64,000 nucleotides of DNA from Nitrososphaera sp. Its GTDB lineage: Archaea > Thermoproteota > Nitrososphaeria > Nitrososphaerales > Nitrososphaeraceae. The notes beneath the pieces were generated by a model. The model was not told the DNA's origin. It did no database searches and saw only the letters and a list, made by a program, of their open reading frames with translations. Below, one piece after another: positions 25,716 to 34,312 of this stretch. The first letter of the stretch is position 1, and the number at the start of each line of letters is the position of its first letter. The position numbers and the translations under genes were made by a program. The stretch covers positions 1 to 64,000 of the forward strand of contig JAJUFP010000003.1 in NCBI GenBank assembly GCA_029263715.1. Direction: 5' to 3'.

Positions 25716-26405
25716 TCATGATTTAAAAGAGTTATCCACGATATCAAGCACTTCAGCAAGATCTGGTTTGTGAATAACCCTGTCTGTGGCCGAAGTCACA
25801 TCCGGGTCTTTGGGCATGAATGCTATCCCAACACCTGCGCGCTGGATCATGCACATGTCAGAGCGGGTGTCGCCGACAGCCAGAGTGTTGACCATTGCTA
25901 TCCCATATTTTTCTGCAAATTCCTCAAGATGGTATCTCTTGCAGACAGAGATCCTGCAAAAACAGTCGATTTTCTCCCATCCAAGGGGCATCTTTATGTC
26001 TCCGGTAATAATCCCGTCTTTTAACTCCAGTCTGTTTGCCGCATAGAAATCTAAAGAGAGTCTTTTTGCAACGAAATCCGCAGCAATCGTGTAGCTGTCG
26101 GTTATTATCCCTATCTTGAATCCTCTTTTTCTTAACTCCGATATTGTAAACTCGCAATTTTTCATGAGAGGTATCGAAGCCACCGCAGACTGAACCTCAG
26201 CCACTTTGATGCCTTCAAGCAGCTTGGCAATTTTCTTTGTTTTCAGGTGCCCGGCGATGTCCTCGGATTGTATTTGCCTGACTTTGTCTGAAAAGCCGAG
26301 CCTGTCGGACAGAGAAAATATAACCCTACCATCGATCAGGGTACCATCCATATCAAATGTAGCCAGCTTTAGATCCGAATCTATCATTTCCCGTGCCTGA
26401 TGCAA
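25716..26405 (-). CDS. HAD-superfamily phosphatase (SerB-like, HAD-IB)
   Basis: The 229-residue protein has HAD motif I ATFDMDGTLIDG (nucleophile Asp), motif II GIITDSYT, and motifs III/IV around AVGDTRSDMCMIQRAGVG. The segment NRLELKDGIITG is typical of phosphoserine phosphatases. TTG 26405 lies 26 nt after a TATA-like box (ttgataattg on the minus strand, ~26430). It is divergent from mpgS, so besides phosphoserine it might dephosphorylate mannosyl-3-phosphoglycerate, although known MpgP enzymes belong to HAD-IIB (inference). Confidence 0.8.
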   Translation of the reverse strand: MHQAREMIDSDLKLATFDMDGTLIDGRVIFSLSDRLGFSDKVRQIQSEDIAGHLKTKKIAKLLEGIKVAEVQSAVASIPLMKNCEFTISELRKRGFKIGIITDSYTIAADFVAKRLSLDFYAANRLELKDGIITGDIKMPLGWEKIDCFCRISVCKRYHLEEFAEKYGIAMVNTLAVGDTRSDMCMIQRAGVGIAFMPKDPDVTSATDRVIHKPDLAEVLDIVDNSFKS

Positions 26406-26603
26406 GTCTGAGCGGCAATTATCAATGAAGATCTATGCTCGGCTTATTTGAATTTTGACTGGATTATCTTCGAACCGGATGTACGAGTCTCTGAGGAAGC
26501 AGATCTGGATTCTCTGATCGAGGTCGGGCATATTAAGACGATTACATCAATATTGGCAACGCTGCTCCATAACTTTTTTAAAACGTATATCTACACTCTT
26601 ATC

Positions 26604-27815
26604 GTGAAGATAGACTTTCCCCGGCATACCGAAAGACTGGGTGCCATTAGCATTCATTCAATTCAAAAGATCTATGAGCTTGACTCAGGCAAGTCTAAGG
26701 GCTTTCAAGACTCTCATCAGACCGTGAGGGCCTTTGACTATGATGAAATATCTAACATACTTCACGATCTTGCCATAGTTGTCCCGATAAAGGGGGACAA
26801 GCTAAAACTTTTGGAGGGTGTTTTGAGCGGCATCCCAAATGAATGTCTAGTCATAGTTGTATCAAACAGCCCAAGATCTCCTGTCGATAGATTCATGATG
26901 GAAGTAGAGATGATAAGGCAGTATTCTCGGTTTGTTGACAAAAAAGTGGCCATAGTACACCAAAAAGATCCTGGTTTGGTGGATTTTTTCAAAAAAGCAA
27001 GTTACGATTCAATCCTAGATACGGATGGCAATATACGCGACGGAAAAGCCGAGGGCATGGTAATAGGTCTTATTCTCGCCAAAATGTATCACAAAGACTA
27101 TGTAGGCTTTATAGACAGCGACAACTACATACCCGGGGCTGTCAACGAATACGTCAAGATTTTTGCCGCCGGCTTTGGCATGTCCAGCACGCCGTACTGC
27201 AACATCCGAATATCGTGGGTGTACAAGCCAAAGATCAGGGATAACTCATTGCAATTTGCAAAATGGGGAAGGATCTCCGAAGCCACCAACAAGCACCTGA
27301 ACACGTATCTTTCATACATTACAGGATTTGAAACAGAGATAATCAAGACCGGCAACTCCGGCGAGCATGCCCTGTCCATGCCTTTGGCAGAACGCATGCA
27401 TTTTTCAAGCAGATATTCCGTCGAACCCTACGAATACATAGACATTTTTGAAAAATTCGGCGGGCTCTTGCCTTCTGCTTACCCGGAGGTCATGGAAAAG
27501 GGAGTTGAGATCTTCCAGATAGAAACAAGGAATCCCCACTTTCACGAAGACAGAGGGTCTGTACATTTGCAGGAGATGCTGCAGGCATCACTTAGCTGCA
27601 TCTACAACAGCCAGATCTGCCCTCCTCCGCTGTCCGAGGAACTGCGGGAACAACTGGAAAAACTTGGAAACAGCGAATCGACCGGCAAAAAGAGCAGAGG
27701 CGCTAATGTCAAACTATGCAAGATGGAGCCAATAAAGGGGATTCCAGTCGAGGACCTTGCAGACGAATTGAAGAGAAATTCCATTACCTTCTACAAATAC
27801 GGCGGGCTCAAATAA
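26604..27815 (+). CDS. mpgS: Mannosyl-3-phosphoglycerate synthase (GT55)
   Basis: The enzyme transfers mannose from GDP-mannose to 3-phosphoglycerate, the first step to the compatible solute mannosylglycerate. The family's opening is kept from the corrected start (KIDFPRHTERLGAISIHSIQ), followed by VVPIKGDKLKLLEGVLSGIP, IVHQKDPGL, GFIDSDNYIPGAVNEYVK (nucleotide/metal Asp motif near residue 170) and GEHALSMPLAERMHFSS. GTG 26604 is chosen because tttttaaaacgtata (26575-26589) is a TATA-like box at the leaderless distance and the 403-residue product matches known enzymes; a longer frame from TTG 26448 adds unrelated residues. It is followed 15 bp later by an antiporter gene. Confidence 0.93.
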   Translation: MKIDFPRHTERLGAISIHSIQKIYELDSGKSKGFQDSHQTVRAFDYDEISNILHDLAIVVPIKGDKLKLLEGVLSGIPNECLVIVVSNSPRSPVDRFMMEVEMIRQYSRFVDKKVAIVHQKDPGLVDFFKKASYDSILDTDGNIRDGKAEGMVIGLILAKMYHKDYVGFIDSDNYIPGAVNEYVKIFAAGFGMSSTPYCNIRISWVYKPKIRDNSLQFAKWGRISEATNKHLNTYLSYITGFETEIIKTGNSGEHALSMPLAERMHFSSRYSVEPYEYIDIFEKFGGLLPSAYPEVMEKGVEIFQIETRNPHFHEDRGSVHLQEMLQASLSCIYNSQICPPPLSEELREQLEKLGNSESTGKKSRGANVKLCKMEPIKGIPVEDLADELKRNSITFYKYGGLK

Positions 27816-27829
27816 CCGGGTAGTCCGAT

Positions 27830-29050
27830 ATGGCTGTAGAGTCTGCATTTCTGCATGTAATGATTACACTTGGCATACTGCTTTTTGCGGCAAAGCTGAT
27901 GGCAGAACTTTTCCATAGGATAAAGCTGCCAATTGTGCTTGGAGAACTGATCGCGGGAATCATTGTAGGACCCTTTGCTTTAGGCGGGCTGTTCCTTCTG
28001 GACGGCGAGCCGCTTGTAAATTTGGATGAAACTGTCAGGCAAATAGGCGAGATATCCGCCATCGTCATACTGTTTATCGCAGGTCTTGAAATCACTCCAA
28101 AGGAATTCCTGCGGGGCGGGGCAGCCTCCTTTACCGTAGGCTCTCTGGGCGTCATACTGCCGTTTTTTATGGGATTCTATGTGTTTTCTGCTTTCGGGCT
28201 AGAGGCATTGCAGTCGATGCTTGTGGCAACCGCTTTGACGGCTACCAGCATCGCCATATCGATCCAGGTATTGACAGAGATGGGCAAAATTCAGTCTCCG
28301 GAGGCCCGGCTGATACTTGGAGCCGCCATAGTGGACGATATTCTTGCCATCGCGGCTCTGTCAGTTGTAACGACCATGGTTCAGACAGGAAATGTCCAGC
28401 CGGATATCATAGAAATTGCCTTCCTGATAATGAAGATCCTTGGAATATTTGCCGCGTTGCTTGTCGTGGCCGTGTTTGTGATTCCAAGGATCCTCCATGT
28501 CGAAAGACTGTGGAGGTCAAAAGGGAGCATTGAAGGCATTGCCACCGCATTGTTCTTTGGCGCAGCCGGCGTTGCTGCCTTTCTCGGCCTGTCGCCTATA
28601 GTGGGGGCATTTGCAGTGGGCATGGCAGTTGCAAGTACCAGAATAATCAAGCAAATGGAAGAATACGTTTCTAAACTGGAGATAATATTTGCGCCGCTGT
28701 TCTTTGCCATAATAGGGGCGCAGGTAGACCTGCGAGGGTTTAACATGGATGTCCTGCTTCTGACGGGACTGTTGATGGCCGTCGCAGTTTCGTCAAAGCT
28801 GGCCGGGTGCGGCTTGCCGTCCATGCTGTTTCTGAAAGACCGGGCTAAATCAATGAAAGTTGGTATAGGCATGATATCCAGAGGCGAGGTTGGCCTGATT
28901 GTCGCAGGAGTTGGCGTGTCATCCGGCGTGCTTTCCAGCGACATCTACACAGCTGTCATAGTGATGGTAGGCATGACTACCATCATTACGCCGATATGGC
29001 TTAAAGTAGCATACCGCAAGAAAGAGCCTGAATTGGCAGGAAAGAGCTGA
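27830..29050 (+). CDS. CPA2-family monovalent cation:proton antiporter (Kef/NapA type)
   Basis: The 406-residue protein of about 12 helices begins with the CPA2 fold (AELFHRIKLPIVLGELIAGI, then GPFALGG) and has the ion-binding region AAIVDDILAIAALS (adjacent Asp-Asp). There is no RCK/TrkA-N domain. It starts 15 bp after the mpgS stop, so both are probably one osmostress operon: compatible-solute synthesis plus Na+ or K+/H+ exchange (inference from context). Confidence 0.9.
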   Translation: MAVESAFLHVMITLGILLFAAKLMAELFHRIKLPIVLGELIAGIIVGPFALGGLFLLDGEPLVNLDETVRQIGEISAIVILFIAGLEITPKEFLRGGAASFTVGSLGVILPFFMGFYVFSAFGLEALQSMLVATALTATSIAISIQVLTEMGKIQSPEARLILGAAIVDDILAIAALSVVTTMVQTGNVQPDIIEIAFLIMKILGIFAALLVVAVFVIPRILHVERLWRSKGSIEGIATALFFGAAGVAAFLGLSPIVGAFAVGMAVASTRIIKQMEEYVSKLEIIFAPLFFAIIGAQVDLRGFNMDVLLLTGLLMAVAVSSKLAGCGLPSMLFLKDRAKSMKVGIGMISRGEVGLIVAGVGVSSGVLSSDIYTAVIVMVGMTTIITPIWLKVAYRKKEPELAGKS

Positions 29051-29103
29051 CCGCTCACACTTTTTGCTAGCATGTGCAAAAGCTGCTGTAAGAGTGGCTT
29101 TAG

Positions 29104-29202
29104 TTAACGTCTTTTGCAAGTGCAGTCCCAATCCTTATTCCAGTATCCTCTGCAGTAAACAAAGCCGCGGCCATAGCCTCCATACTTGCAGAAGCAGCCT
29201 AC
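29104..29202 (-). other. Cysteine-rich open frame without a start codon
   Basis: The minus frame reads VGCFCKYGGYGRGFVYCRG then YWNKDWDCTCKRR and stop, with Cys at 3, 5, 17, 27 and 29, directly after an in-frame TAG. There is no start codon in the frame. ATG 29231 upstream is in another frame, so a frameshifted small metal-binding protein or chance are both possible. No other gene is seen in 29051-29255. Confidence 0.25.
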
Positions 29203-29255
29203 CTATCGTGATGTCTAAAACCGGTAGCCATGAAATTAAAACGCGTAGGCCGCCT

Positions 29256-29570
29256 TTATTCTGCGATAACGCTGTAGAATGACGGTTGCGGCGGCCGCGC
29301 CATGAAGGTTACGGCCTTGTTGTGCAACGCCATATGCTCTGGCGTCTGGTGCATCTTGGCAAAGGATTCCCTGTCCCTGAACATCACGATGATCCTGTGC
29401 TTGCCGTCCTGCGATTCTAAAAGCCTTCTTGCGATAAACCCGTCAAACTTTGACACCACCTTGTTGGACTCGGAAAACCATTCCTTGAACTCCTTCATCG
29501 ATTCCTTTTTCAGCTCGATGTCAGAGATGACCACAAAAGTACCCTTCTCATTGACGACTGGCAATTCCAT
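29256..29570 (-). CDS. ABM-domain protein (antibiotic biosynthesis monooxygenase-like)
   Basis: The ~104-residue protein is a dimeric alpha+beta-barrel of the ABM type: FVVISDIELKKESMKEFKEW, then FDGFIARRLLES, RIIVMFRDRESFAKMHQTPE, HMALHNKA. ATG 29570 is preferred (TATA-like ttttaaatat, about 29593-29602, 26 nt upstream) over the ATG at 29594, which lies inside the box. ABM proteins include haem-degrading and quinol monooxygenases, but no specific catalytic residues can be assigned. Confidence 0.8.
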   Translation of the reverse strand: MELPVVNEKGTFVVISDIELKKESMKEFKEWFSESNKVVSKFDGFIARRLLESQDGKHRIIVMFRDRESFAKMHQTPEHMALHNKAVTFMARPPQPSFYSVIAE

Positions 29571-29612
29571 AGGGCTGTGGGGGCAAAAACCCATATTTAA
29601 AACAAAACTTCG

Positions 29613-30173
29613 CTACTTCATCCACGCCCTCTCTTCCAGGTATCCAATCAACCGGAAAAGCTCTTCAACCCTTGCGCTGCCGCCCACATCCTTTCTGCAA
29701 ATTTCATAGTGGCGTACAAGCTCACGATCCTCTTCAGCTGACAGGCTCTTCATCTCCTCAACCATGTCAAAGAACTTGTCTTCCTTTCCCGTGTGATCCG
29801 TGATGAATACCGCGTACGTTTTAAGGAACCTGGCTACCGGCTCCCGTGCGTTTATTCCGGCCTTCCAATCTTTCAGGTTGCGCTGCATCATCCTTGCAAC
29901 CCTGCGGCCAAATTCATGCTCTATCAGGAACTTACGTATCTCCTCACTGTAAACCTCGCTTTTGTCCTCGGTTCCCGGAAAGTAGGCCTTTTCCTCCTTT
30001 CCATGGTGGAACGCGTCAATGAATTCTTCTATAACTACAGAGAGGATCTGTATGTCTTCAAGCGGTATCTCCTCTCCGGCATAAAGCTTGTCGGAGCACC
30101 TCTGCGCAATGTCACGGATCCGCCTCACAGTCACGTGGTCCTGCTTGAGCTCTCTGGTTGAGTTCACTGCCAT
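29613..30173 (-). CDS. Hemerythrin-like (HHE) protein
   Basis: The ~186-residue four-helix protein has His/Glu metal-ligand motifs: LKQDHVTVRR, FIDAFHHGKEEKAYFP, LIEHEFGRRVARMM and FITDHTGKEDKFFDM, as expected for a di-iron hemerythrin domain. ATG 30173 is preferred (TATA-like cttatatgag, about 30195, 26 nt upstream) over ATG 30188. Likely roles are O2 or NO binding or iron sensing. It is divergent from the MoxR-VWA pair. Confidence 0.85.
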   Translation of the reverse strand: MAVNSTRELKQDHVTVRRIRDIAQRCSDKLYAGEEIPLEDIQILSVVIEEFIDAFHHGKEEKAYFPGTEDKSEVYSEEIRKFLIEHEFGRRVARMMQRNLKDWKAGINAREPVARFLKTYAVFITDHTGKEDKFFDMVEEMKSLSAEEDRELVRHYEICRKDVGGSARVEELFRLIGYLEERAWMK

Positions 30174-30252
30174 GCGTGATAACGCCATCTCATATAAGAG
30201 CTGGTGGTAGGATACTCAACGCTCAAATACCATTATAGTATGCAATAAGTTG

Positions 30253-31083
30253 ATGACGTCGCCTGCAAAAGCAGAGCTCTCTGACCAGGAGCTAATTTAC
30301 CTAGACTGGAACAACGCGCTTGAAATTCTAGAAAAGGCCTACAAATCAGGCCTGTTTGTTCTGATAATCGGGCCGAAAGGGACGGGCAAGACGACCCTTG
30401 TGCGCAAGTTCGCGTCCATGATGAACAAGGAGCTGCACTCGGTGAACTTTAGCCTGCGTACCCGGGAGTCCCATCTTATTGGCACGAAGACCATTGAAGA
30501 AGGCCAGATAAACTTTGTAGAAGGTATTCTCGTAAAATCGATGCGAAGCGGCACGATGCTGTATCTAGACGAGCTTAACGCCGCCGAGGCGGACGTTCTT
30601 TTAAGGCTGGACGAAGCGCTGGACGACCGACGCCAGCTCGTGCTCAAGGAGGCCGAGGGCCAGACGGTAAGGGCCTCCCCTGACTGGTTTGTTATTGCCA
30701 CCATAAACCCGCTGTCGCATGTCGGAACCAAAGAGCTCCCACCGCAGCTTTTAAGCAGGTTCCCTGTCAGATTGAGGCTTGAATACCCGCCGGAGGAGCT
30801 GGAGCTTGAAATAGTCAAACGTCATGTCAAGATCGACGATTCAAAGCTCCGCGATGTCAGGCATGCCATCCAGCTGGCAAGGAACCTTCGCGAGGCGGCA
30901 GCAGTAGAGGAATTGTACTATAGCCCGAGCCTTCGGGAGACGATTGCATTTGCCAAGATGCTGAACACCGGCCTTTCTGCACGGCAGGCCGCAGAAGTGG
31001 TATACGCCAACGCCTACGACCAGTGGGGCCAGGTGGAATACCAGAAAGTCGTGGACATGATAACCTCGATATTTGGCGACTGA
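30253..31083 (+). CDS. MoxR-type AAA+ ATPase (NorQ/CbbQ-like)
   Basis: The 276-residue AAA+ protein has Walker A GPKGTGKTTL, Walker B TMLYLDELNAA, sensor-1 FVIATINPLS and arginine finger region PPQLLSRFPVRLR. These MoxR/NorQ/CbbQ proteins work with a VWA partner to remodel or load metal cofactors into target enzymes. ATG 30253 is the likely start (TTG 30250 is possible). The VWA gene begins 3 bp after its stop, a typical pair. Confidence 0.9.
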   Translation: MTSPAKAELSDQELIYLDWNNALEILEKAYKSGLFVLIIGPKGTGKTTLVRKFASMMNKELHSVNFSLRTRESHLIGTKTIEEGQINFVEGILVKSMRSGTMLYLDELNAAEADVLLRLDEALDDRRQLVLKEAEGQTVRASPDWFVIATINPLSHVGTKELPPQLLSRFPVRLRLEYPPEELELEIVKRHVKIDDSKLRDVRHAIQLARNLREAAAVEELYYSPSLRETIAFAKMLNTGLSARQAAEVVYANAYDQWGQVEYQKVVDMITSIFGD

Positions 31084-31086
31084 TAA

Positions 31087-32667
31087 ATGTCCCATCTTGC
31101 CAGCTCCGTGATGCGAAACGATGTCCTGCTGGACATTGCCACATTCCTTGCCCGCCGCTGGTCCGGCGACGAAAGGGTCATCATTGCCCTTACAGCTGAT
31201 AGGGCGCCTACAACCAAGATAGACAAAAAGCAGATCACACTTCCAAACCTCAACTACTACCCGGGGACCGACTTCCAGAAATACCGGCAGTGGCGCGTTG
31301 CGCTCTGGTACGAGGCCATGCGGATTCGATTCTCCACCGAGGTTCAGAGCAACGAGCATGCCTCCGGATTCATTCTCAACACTGTGGAGACCAAGCGCGT
31401 AGAGATCCTGGGCCTTCGAGAATGGGAGGGGATGGAAAACGAGATCATTTTTAATGAAGGCATATCCTGGATGTCCAGGCAGCTGCTCAACGCCATTTAC
31501 GGCCGGTACAAGATAGCCGAGGCATTCTCCCAGTACTTCCTCACAGGCTACGTGAAAGGCGAGCTGTTCGGCGGCGAGATGGAGCGGGTCCAAAAGGCAA
31601 CAGACTATGCCAATGAAATCATAAAGGAGGCCATTGACAGCAACTACGGCACGGACTGGATAAAGCAGCACGTGCCCAAGCTGATCAAGATCCTGGAGCT
31701 TGATCCGCTCATCTCCATACCGATACTAGCGCCCAAGACAAGGATGGGGGCTTCGCTGAGCCAGAACGATCTTCTCAAACAGATAGAGAAGGTGGTCAGA
31801 ACCAGACGCAAAGAAAAAGACGTGGAGGAGAAGACCAAGGAGATCTATGAAGGCCATGACGTTCTGCATGAATTTGAGACGCTGGTAAAGGAAAGCAAAA
31901 AGACGGAGAACAAAGGCTACGAGAGCCTTGAGAATTTTGGCTTGAGCGTTCCGGACAGGATGGATGTCGATGAGACGCGTATATACGACCTGGACCTGAT
32001 ACAGAAGGTCAAGGCCGCCTTCCGTGAATGGAAGACGGGCTGGGTTGAAAGGCACGACGACACAGGAGAAGAGCTGGACGCCGAAGTACTGGCAGACTCG
32101 CTGCCAAAGCCGTTTCTCACGGATCTCAAGCTGTCCATCAAAACCAAGGTTGTCCTGCTCTTGGACCATTCAAGTAGCATAGCAGATGTAGAGCTGGAAT
32201 ACAAGCAGGCAACCATCGCGCTGTGCGAAGCGCTGAGCTACCTTGGCGTGAAATTCGCTGTATACGCGTTTAGCACGGAAAATCGCCAGGTCAAATGCTG
32301 GGTCATCAAGCCACCACAGATCAAGTGGTCTCTTGTTTCCGCCAGAAGGCTTGCCCAGATAAAGGCTGTGGGCGGCACACCCCTCGCAGAGGTTTACGGG
32401 CTGCTGGAGCCGGCCATCAAGTCGTTCAAGCCGGACATCTTTGTAACGCTGACCGATGGAGAGCCGTCAGACTTTGACGCTGTCAGAAACATGGTGCTTT
32501 ACTACCGGAAGATCGGAGTCAAGATGGTGGCCATAGGCGTTGGAAGGAACGTAAACGATGCAGTTGGCATCGGCCATAACCTGAAGTACCTGAATTACGA
32601 AAAGACCCTGGCCGTCAGCAGGCTTCCAGACATGCCAAAAAAAGTGATCAAGCTTTTGCGATCGTGA
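31087..32667 (+). CDS. VWA-domain protein (NorD/CbbO-like), partner of the MoxR ATPase
   Basis: The 526-residue protein has a helical N-terminal part and a C-terminal VWA domain (about residues 355-526) with a MIDAS site: VVLLLDHSSSIAD (DxSxS), a conserved Thr in VGGTPLAEVYG and TLTDGEPSDF. There is no signal peptide, so it is cytosolic. With the upstream MoxR ATPase it forms a NorQ/NorD-like pair thought to activate non-haem iron or copper enzymes; the target in this organism is unknown. Confidence 0.88.
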   Translation: MSHLASSVMRNDVLLDIATFLARRWSGDERVIIALTADRAPTTKIDKKQITLPNLNYYPGTDFQKYRQWRVALWYEAMRIRFSTEVQSNEHASGFILNTVETKRVEILGLREWEGMENEIIFNEGISWMSRQLLNAIYGRYKIAEAFSQYFLTGYVKGELFGGEMERVQKATDYANEIIKEAIDSNYGTDWIKQHVPKLIKILELDPLISIPILAPKTRMGASLSQNDLLKQIEKVVRTRRKEKDVEEKTKEIYEGHDVLHEFETLVKESKKTENKGYESLENFGLSVPDRMDVDETRIYDLDLIQKVKAAFREWKTGWVERHDDTGEELDAEVLADSLPKPFLTDLKLSIKTKVVLLLDHSSSIADVELEYKQATIALCEALSYLGVKFAVYAFSTENRQVKCWVIKPPQIKWSLVSARRLAQIKAVGGTPLAEVYGLLEPAIKSFKPDIFVTLTDGEPSDFDAVRNMVLYYRKIGVKMVAIGVGRNVNDAVGIGHNLKYLNYEKTLAVSRLPDMPKKVIKLLRS

Positions 32668-32669
32668 TC

Positions 32670-33335
32670 TCAAATCACGAGGTTGGGGTTTTCCTTCTTT
32701 ACCTTTTCCCAGTCACTTAGAAAGGTGCTCAGGCCCTTGTCCGTCAGCGGATGGGTCAGCATCTTGCCCAGTATGTCTGGTGGCAGCGTGACTACGTGCG
32801 CGCCGATCTTGCCGGCCTCCACCACATGCATCGGGTGGCGGACGCTTGCTACAAGCACGTTTGTATCAAACTGGTAGTTACTGAATATCTGGACTATCTC
32901 TCTGATAAGGCTCATGCCATCCTGGCCGCTGTCATCAAGCCTTCCTATGAACGGGCTGACGTACGCCGCGCCGGCCTTGGCGGCAAGTATAGCCTGGTTG
33001 GCTGAAAACACCAGTGTGACGTTGGTCTCTATTCCATCTGCCTTCAATTTCTTGACGGCCACAAGGCCCTCGGGGATCATGGGGATCTTGACCACGACGT
33101 TCTTGCCGTACTTCTTGAGCCGGTAGGCTTCTTCCAGCATCGTCCCGGCAGTGGTGCCCACAACTTCGAGGCTGACTGGGCCATCGACCATCCTGACTAT
33201 TTCGCGCATTATCTCGGCCGGGTTGCCCTTCTCCTTGGCAAGAAGGGTCGGGTTTGTTGTAACACCGTCTACCAAACCCATGTCGTTGTACTTCTTTATT
33301 GATTCAATATTGGCAGTGTCAAGAAAGATCTTCAT
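32670..33335 (-). CDS. Transaldolase (fructose-6-phosphate aldolase/TalC type)
   Basis: The 221-residue protein is the short TalC/MipB transaldolase: MKIFLDTANIESIKKYNDMG, GVTTNPTLLAKEKGN, VVVKIPMIPEGLVAVKKLKA (active-site Lys in KIPM) and VSPFIGRLDDSG. It converts glycolytic and pentose phosphates in the non-oxidative pentose-phosphate pathway. ATG 33335 overlaps the TGA of the transketolase C-subunit (ATGA), so the two are translationally coupled, forming the last gene of the operon. Confidence 0.93.
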   Translation of the reverse strand: MKIFLDTANIESIKKYNDMGLVDGVTTNPTLLAKEKGNPAEIMREIVRMVDGPVSLEVVGTTAGTMLEEAYRLKKYGKNVVVKIPMIPEGLVAVKKLKADGIETNVTLVFSANQAILAAKAGAAYVSPFIGRLDDSGQDGMSLIREIVQIFSNYQFDTNVLVASVRHPMHVVEAGKIGAHVVTLPPDILGKMLTHPLTDKGLSTFLSDWEKVKKENPNLVI

Positions 33336-34312
33336 TTTTGCATCCTACTCCTTGCTTCTAGGACCGCACGTGCTATTTCTTTTGTGGTCAGACCATACTT
33401 GTCAAGGAGGGAGTCTATCTCCTCATCACGGGCTGACTCGCCAAACCTGTCGGGCACGCCCACGCGCTTTATGGGGGCAGGATAGTTTTCACTGGCCGCT
33501 TCTGCAACTGCGGAGCCGAGGCCTCCTATGATGTTGTGCTCCTCTGCTGTAACAATGGCTCCTGTCTCTTTTGCGCATCGGCTAACCAGGTCAACATCGA
33601 TGGGCTTGATTGAAAACATGTCTACCACCCGGCATGACAGACCGTTATCGCGTTTCAGCAAGTCTGCGGCTTCCATCGCCTTTTTGATCATGAGGCCGCA
33701 AGCCATTATCGTGGCGTCAGAGCCATCAACTAGGATGTTGCCCCTGCCGATCTTGAACTGGTCAGCCGGCGCCGATTCAGGGTAAACCAGCTCGCTGGCC
33801 GGCCTTGGCAGACGCACGTAGAACGGACCTGCTGTGAAGGCTATGGTCTTTATCAGGTGTTTGACGGAAACGGCGTCGGCCGGCGCAAGCACCCGCATGT
33901 TTGGCATGGCTCTGGTGGTGCTCATGTCCTCGATCTGCTGATGCGACGCGCCGTCAGGGCCCACCGTTAGGCCGCTGTGGGAGACGACCAGCTTGACGTC
34001 AAGATTAGGATAGCAAATGGTGTTGCGGATCTGGTCTACACACCTTCCCGGTATGAATGCTGCATAAGTACTGGCAAAGGCTATCTTGCCGGCAATTGCA
34101 AGCCCGGCAGCAATCGATACCAGGTTGGCCTCTGCGATGCCCACGTTAAACATCCGCTCCGGGTACATGTCGCCGAATTTCTTTGTCTTTAGGGAGTCGG
34201 TGGTGTCTCCGCCTACACAGACTATTCGCGGCTCTGACTTGCCAAGCTCAAGGAGGGCGTCACCGTACGCCCCTCTCATGTCCATCACTTTTTTAACACT
34301 ACTCGATTGCAT
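33332..34312 (-). CDS. Transketolase, C-terminal subunit
   Basis: The ~326-residue protein has the pyrimidine-binding domain of transketolase (MRGAYGDALLELGKSEPRIV, DTTDSLKTKKFGDMYPERM, VGIAEANLVSIAAGLA with the catalytic Glu, and YAAFIPGRCVDQIRNTI) and a C-terminal domain. ATG 34312 is preferred over GTG 34321. It overlaps the end of the upstream fused gene by 14 bp, so the two transketolase halves are made together. Confidence 0.92.
   Translation of the reverse strand: MQSSSVKKVMDMRGAYGDALLELGKSEPRIVCVGGDTTDSLKTKKFGDMYPERMFNVGIAEANLVSIAAGLAIAGKIAFASTYAAFIPGRCVDQIRNTICYPNLDVKLVVSHSGLTVGPDGASHQQIEDMSTTRAMPNMRVLAPADAVSVKHLIKTIAFTAGPFYVRLPRPASELVYPESAPADQFKIGRGNILVDGSDATIMACGLMIKKAMEAADLLKRDNGLSCRVVDMFSIKPIDVDLVSRCAKETGAIVTAEEHNIIGGLGSAVAEAASENYPAPIKRVGVPDRFGESARDEEIDSLLDKYGLTTKEIARAVLEARSRMQK

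Noticed and set aside
26448-26603. N-terminal extension of mpgS to TTG 26448
   Set aside because: The extra 52 residues do not match the family and the TATA-like box at 26575-26589 places the start at GTG 26604.
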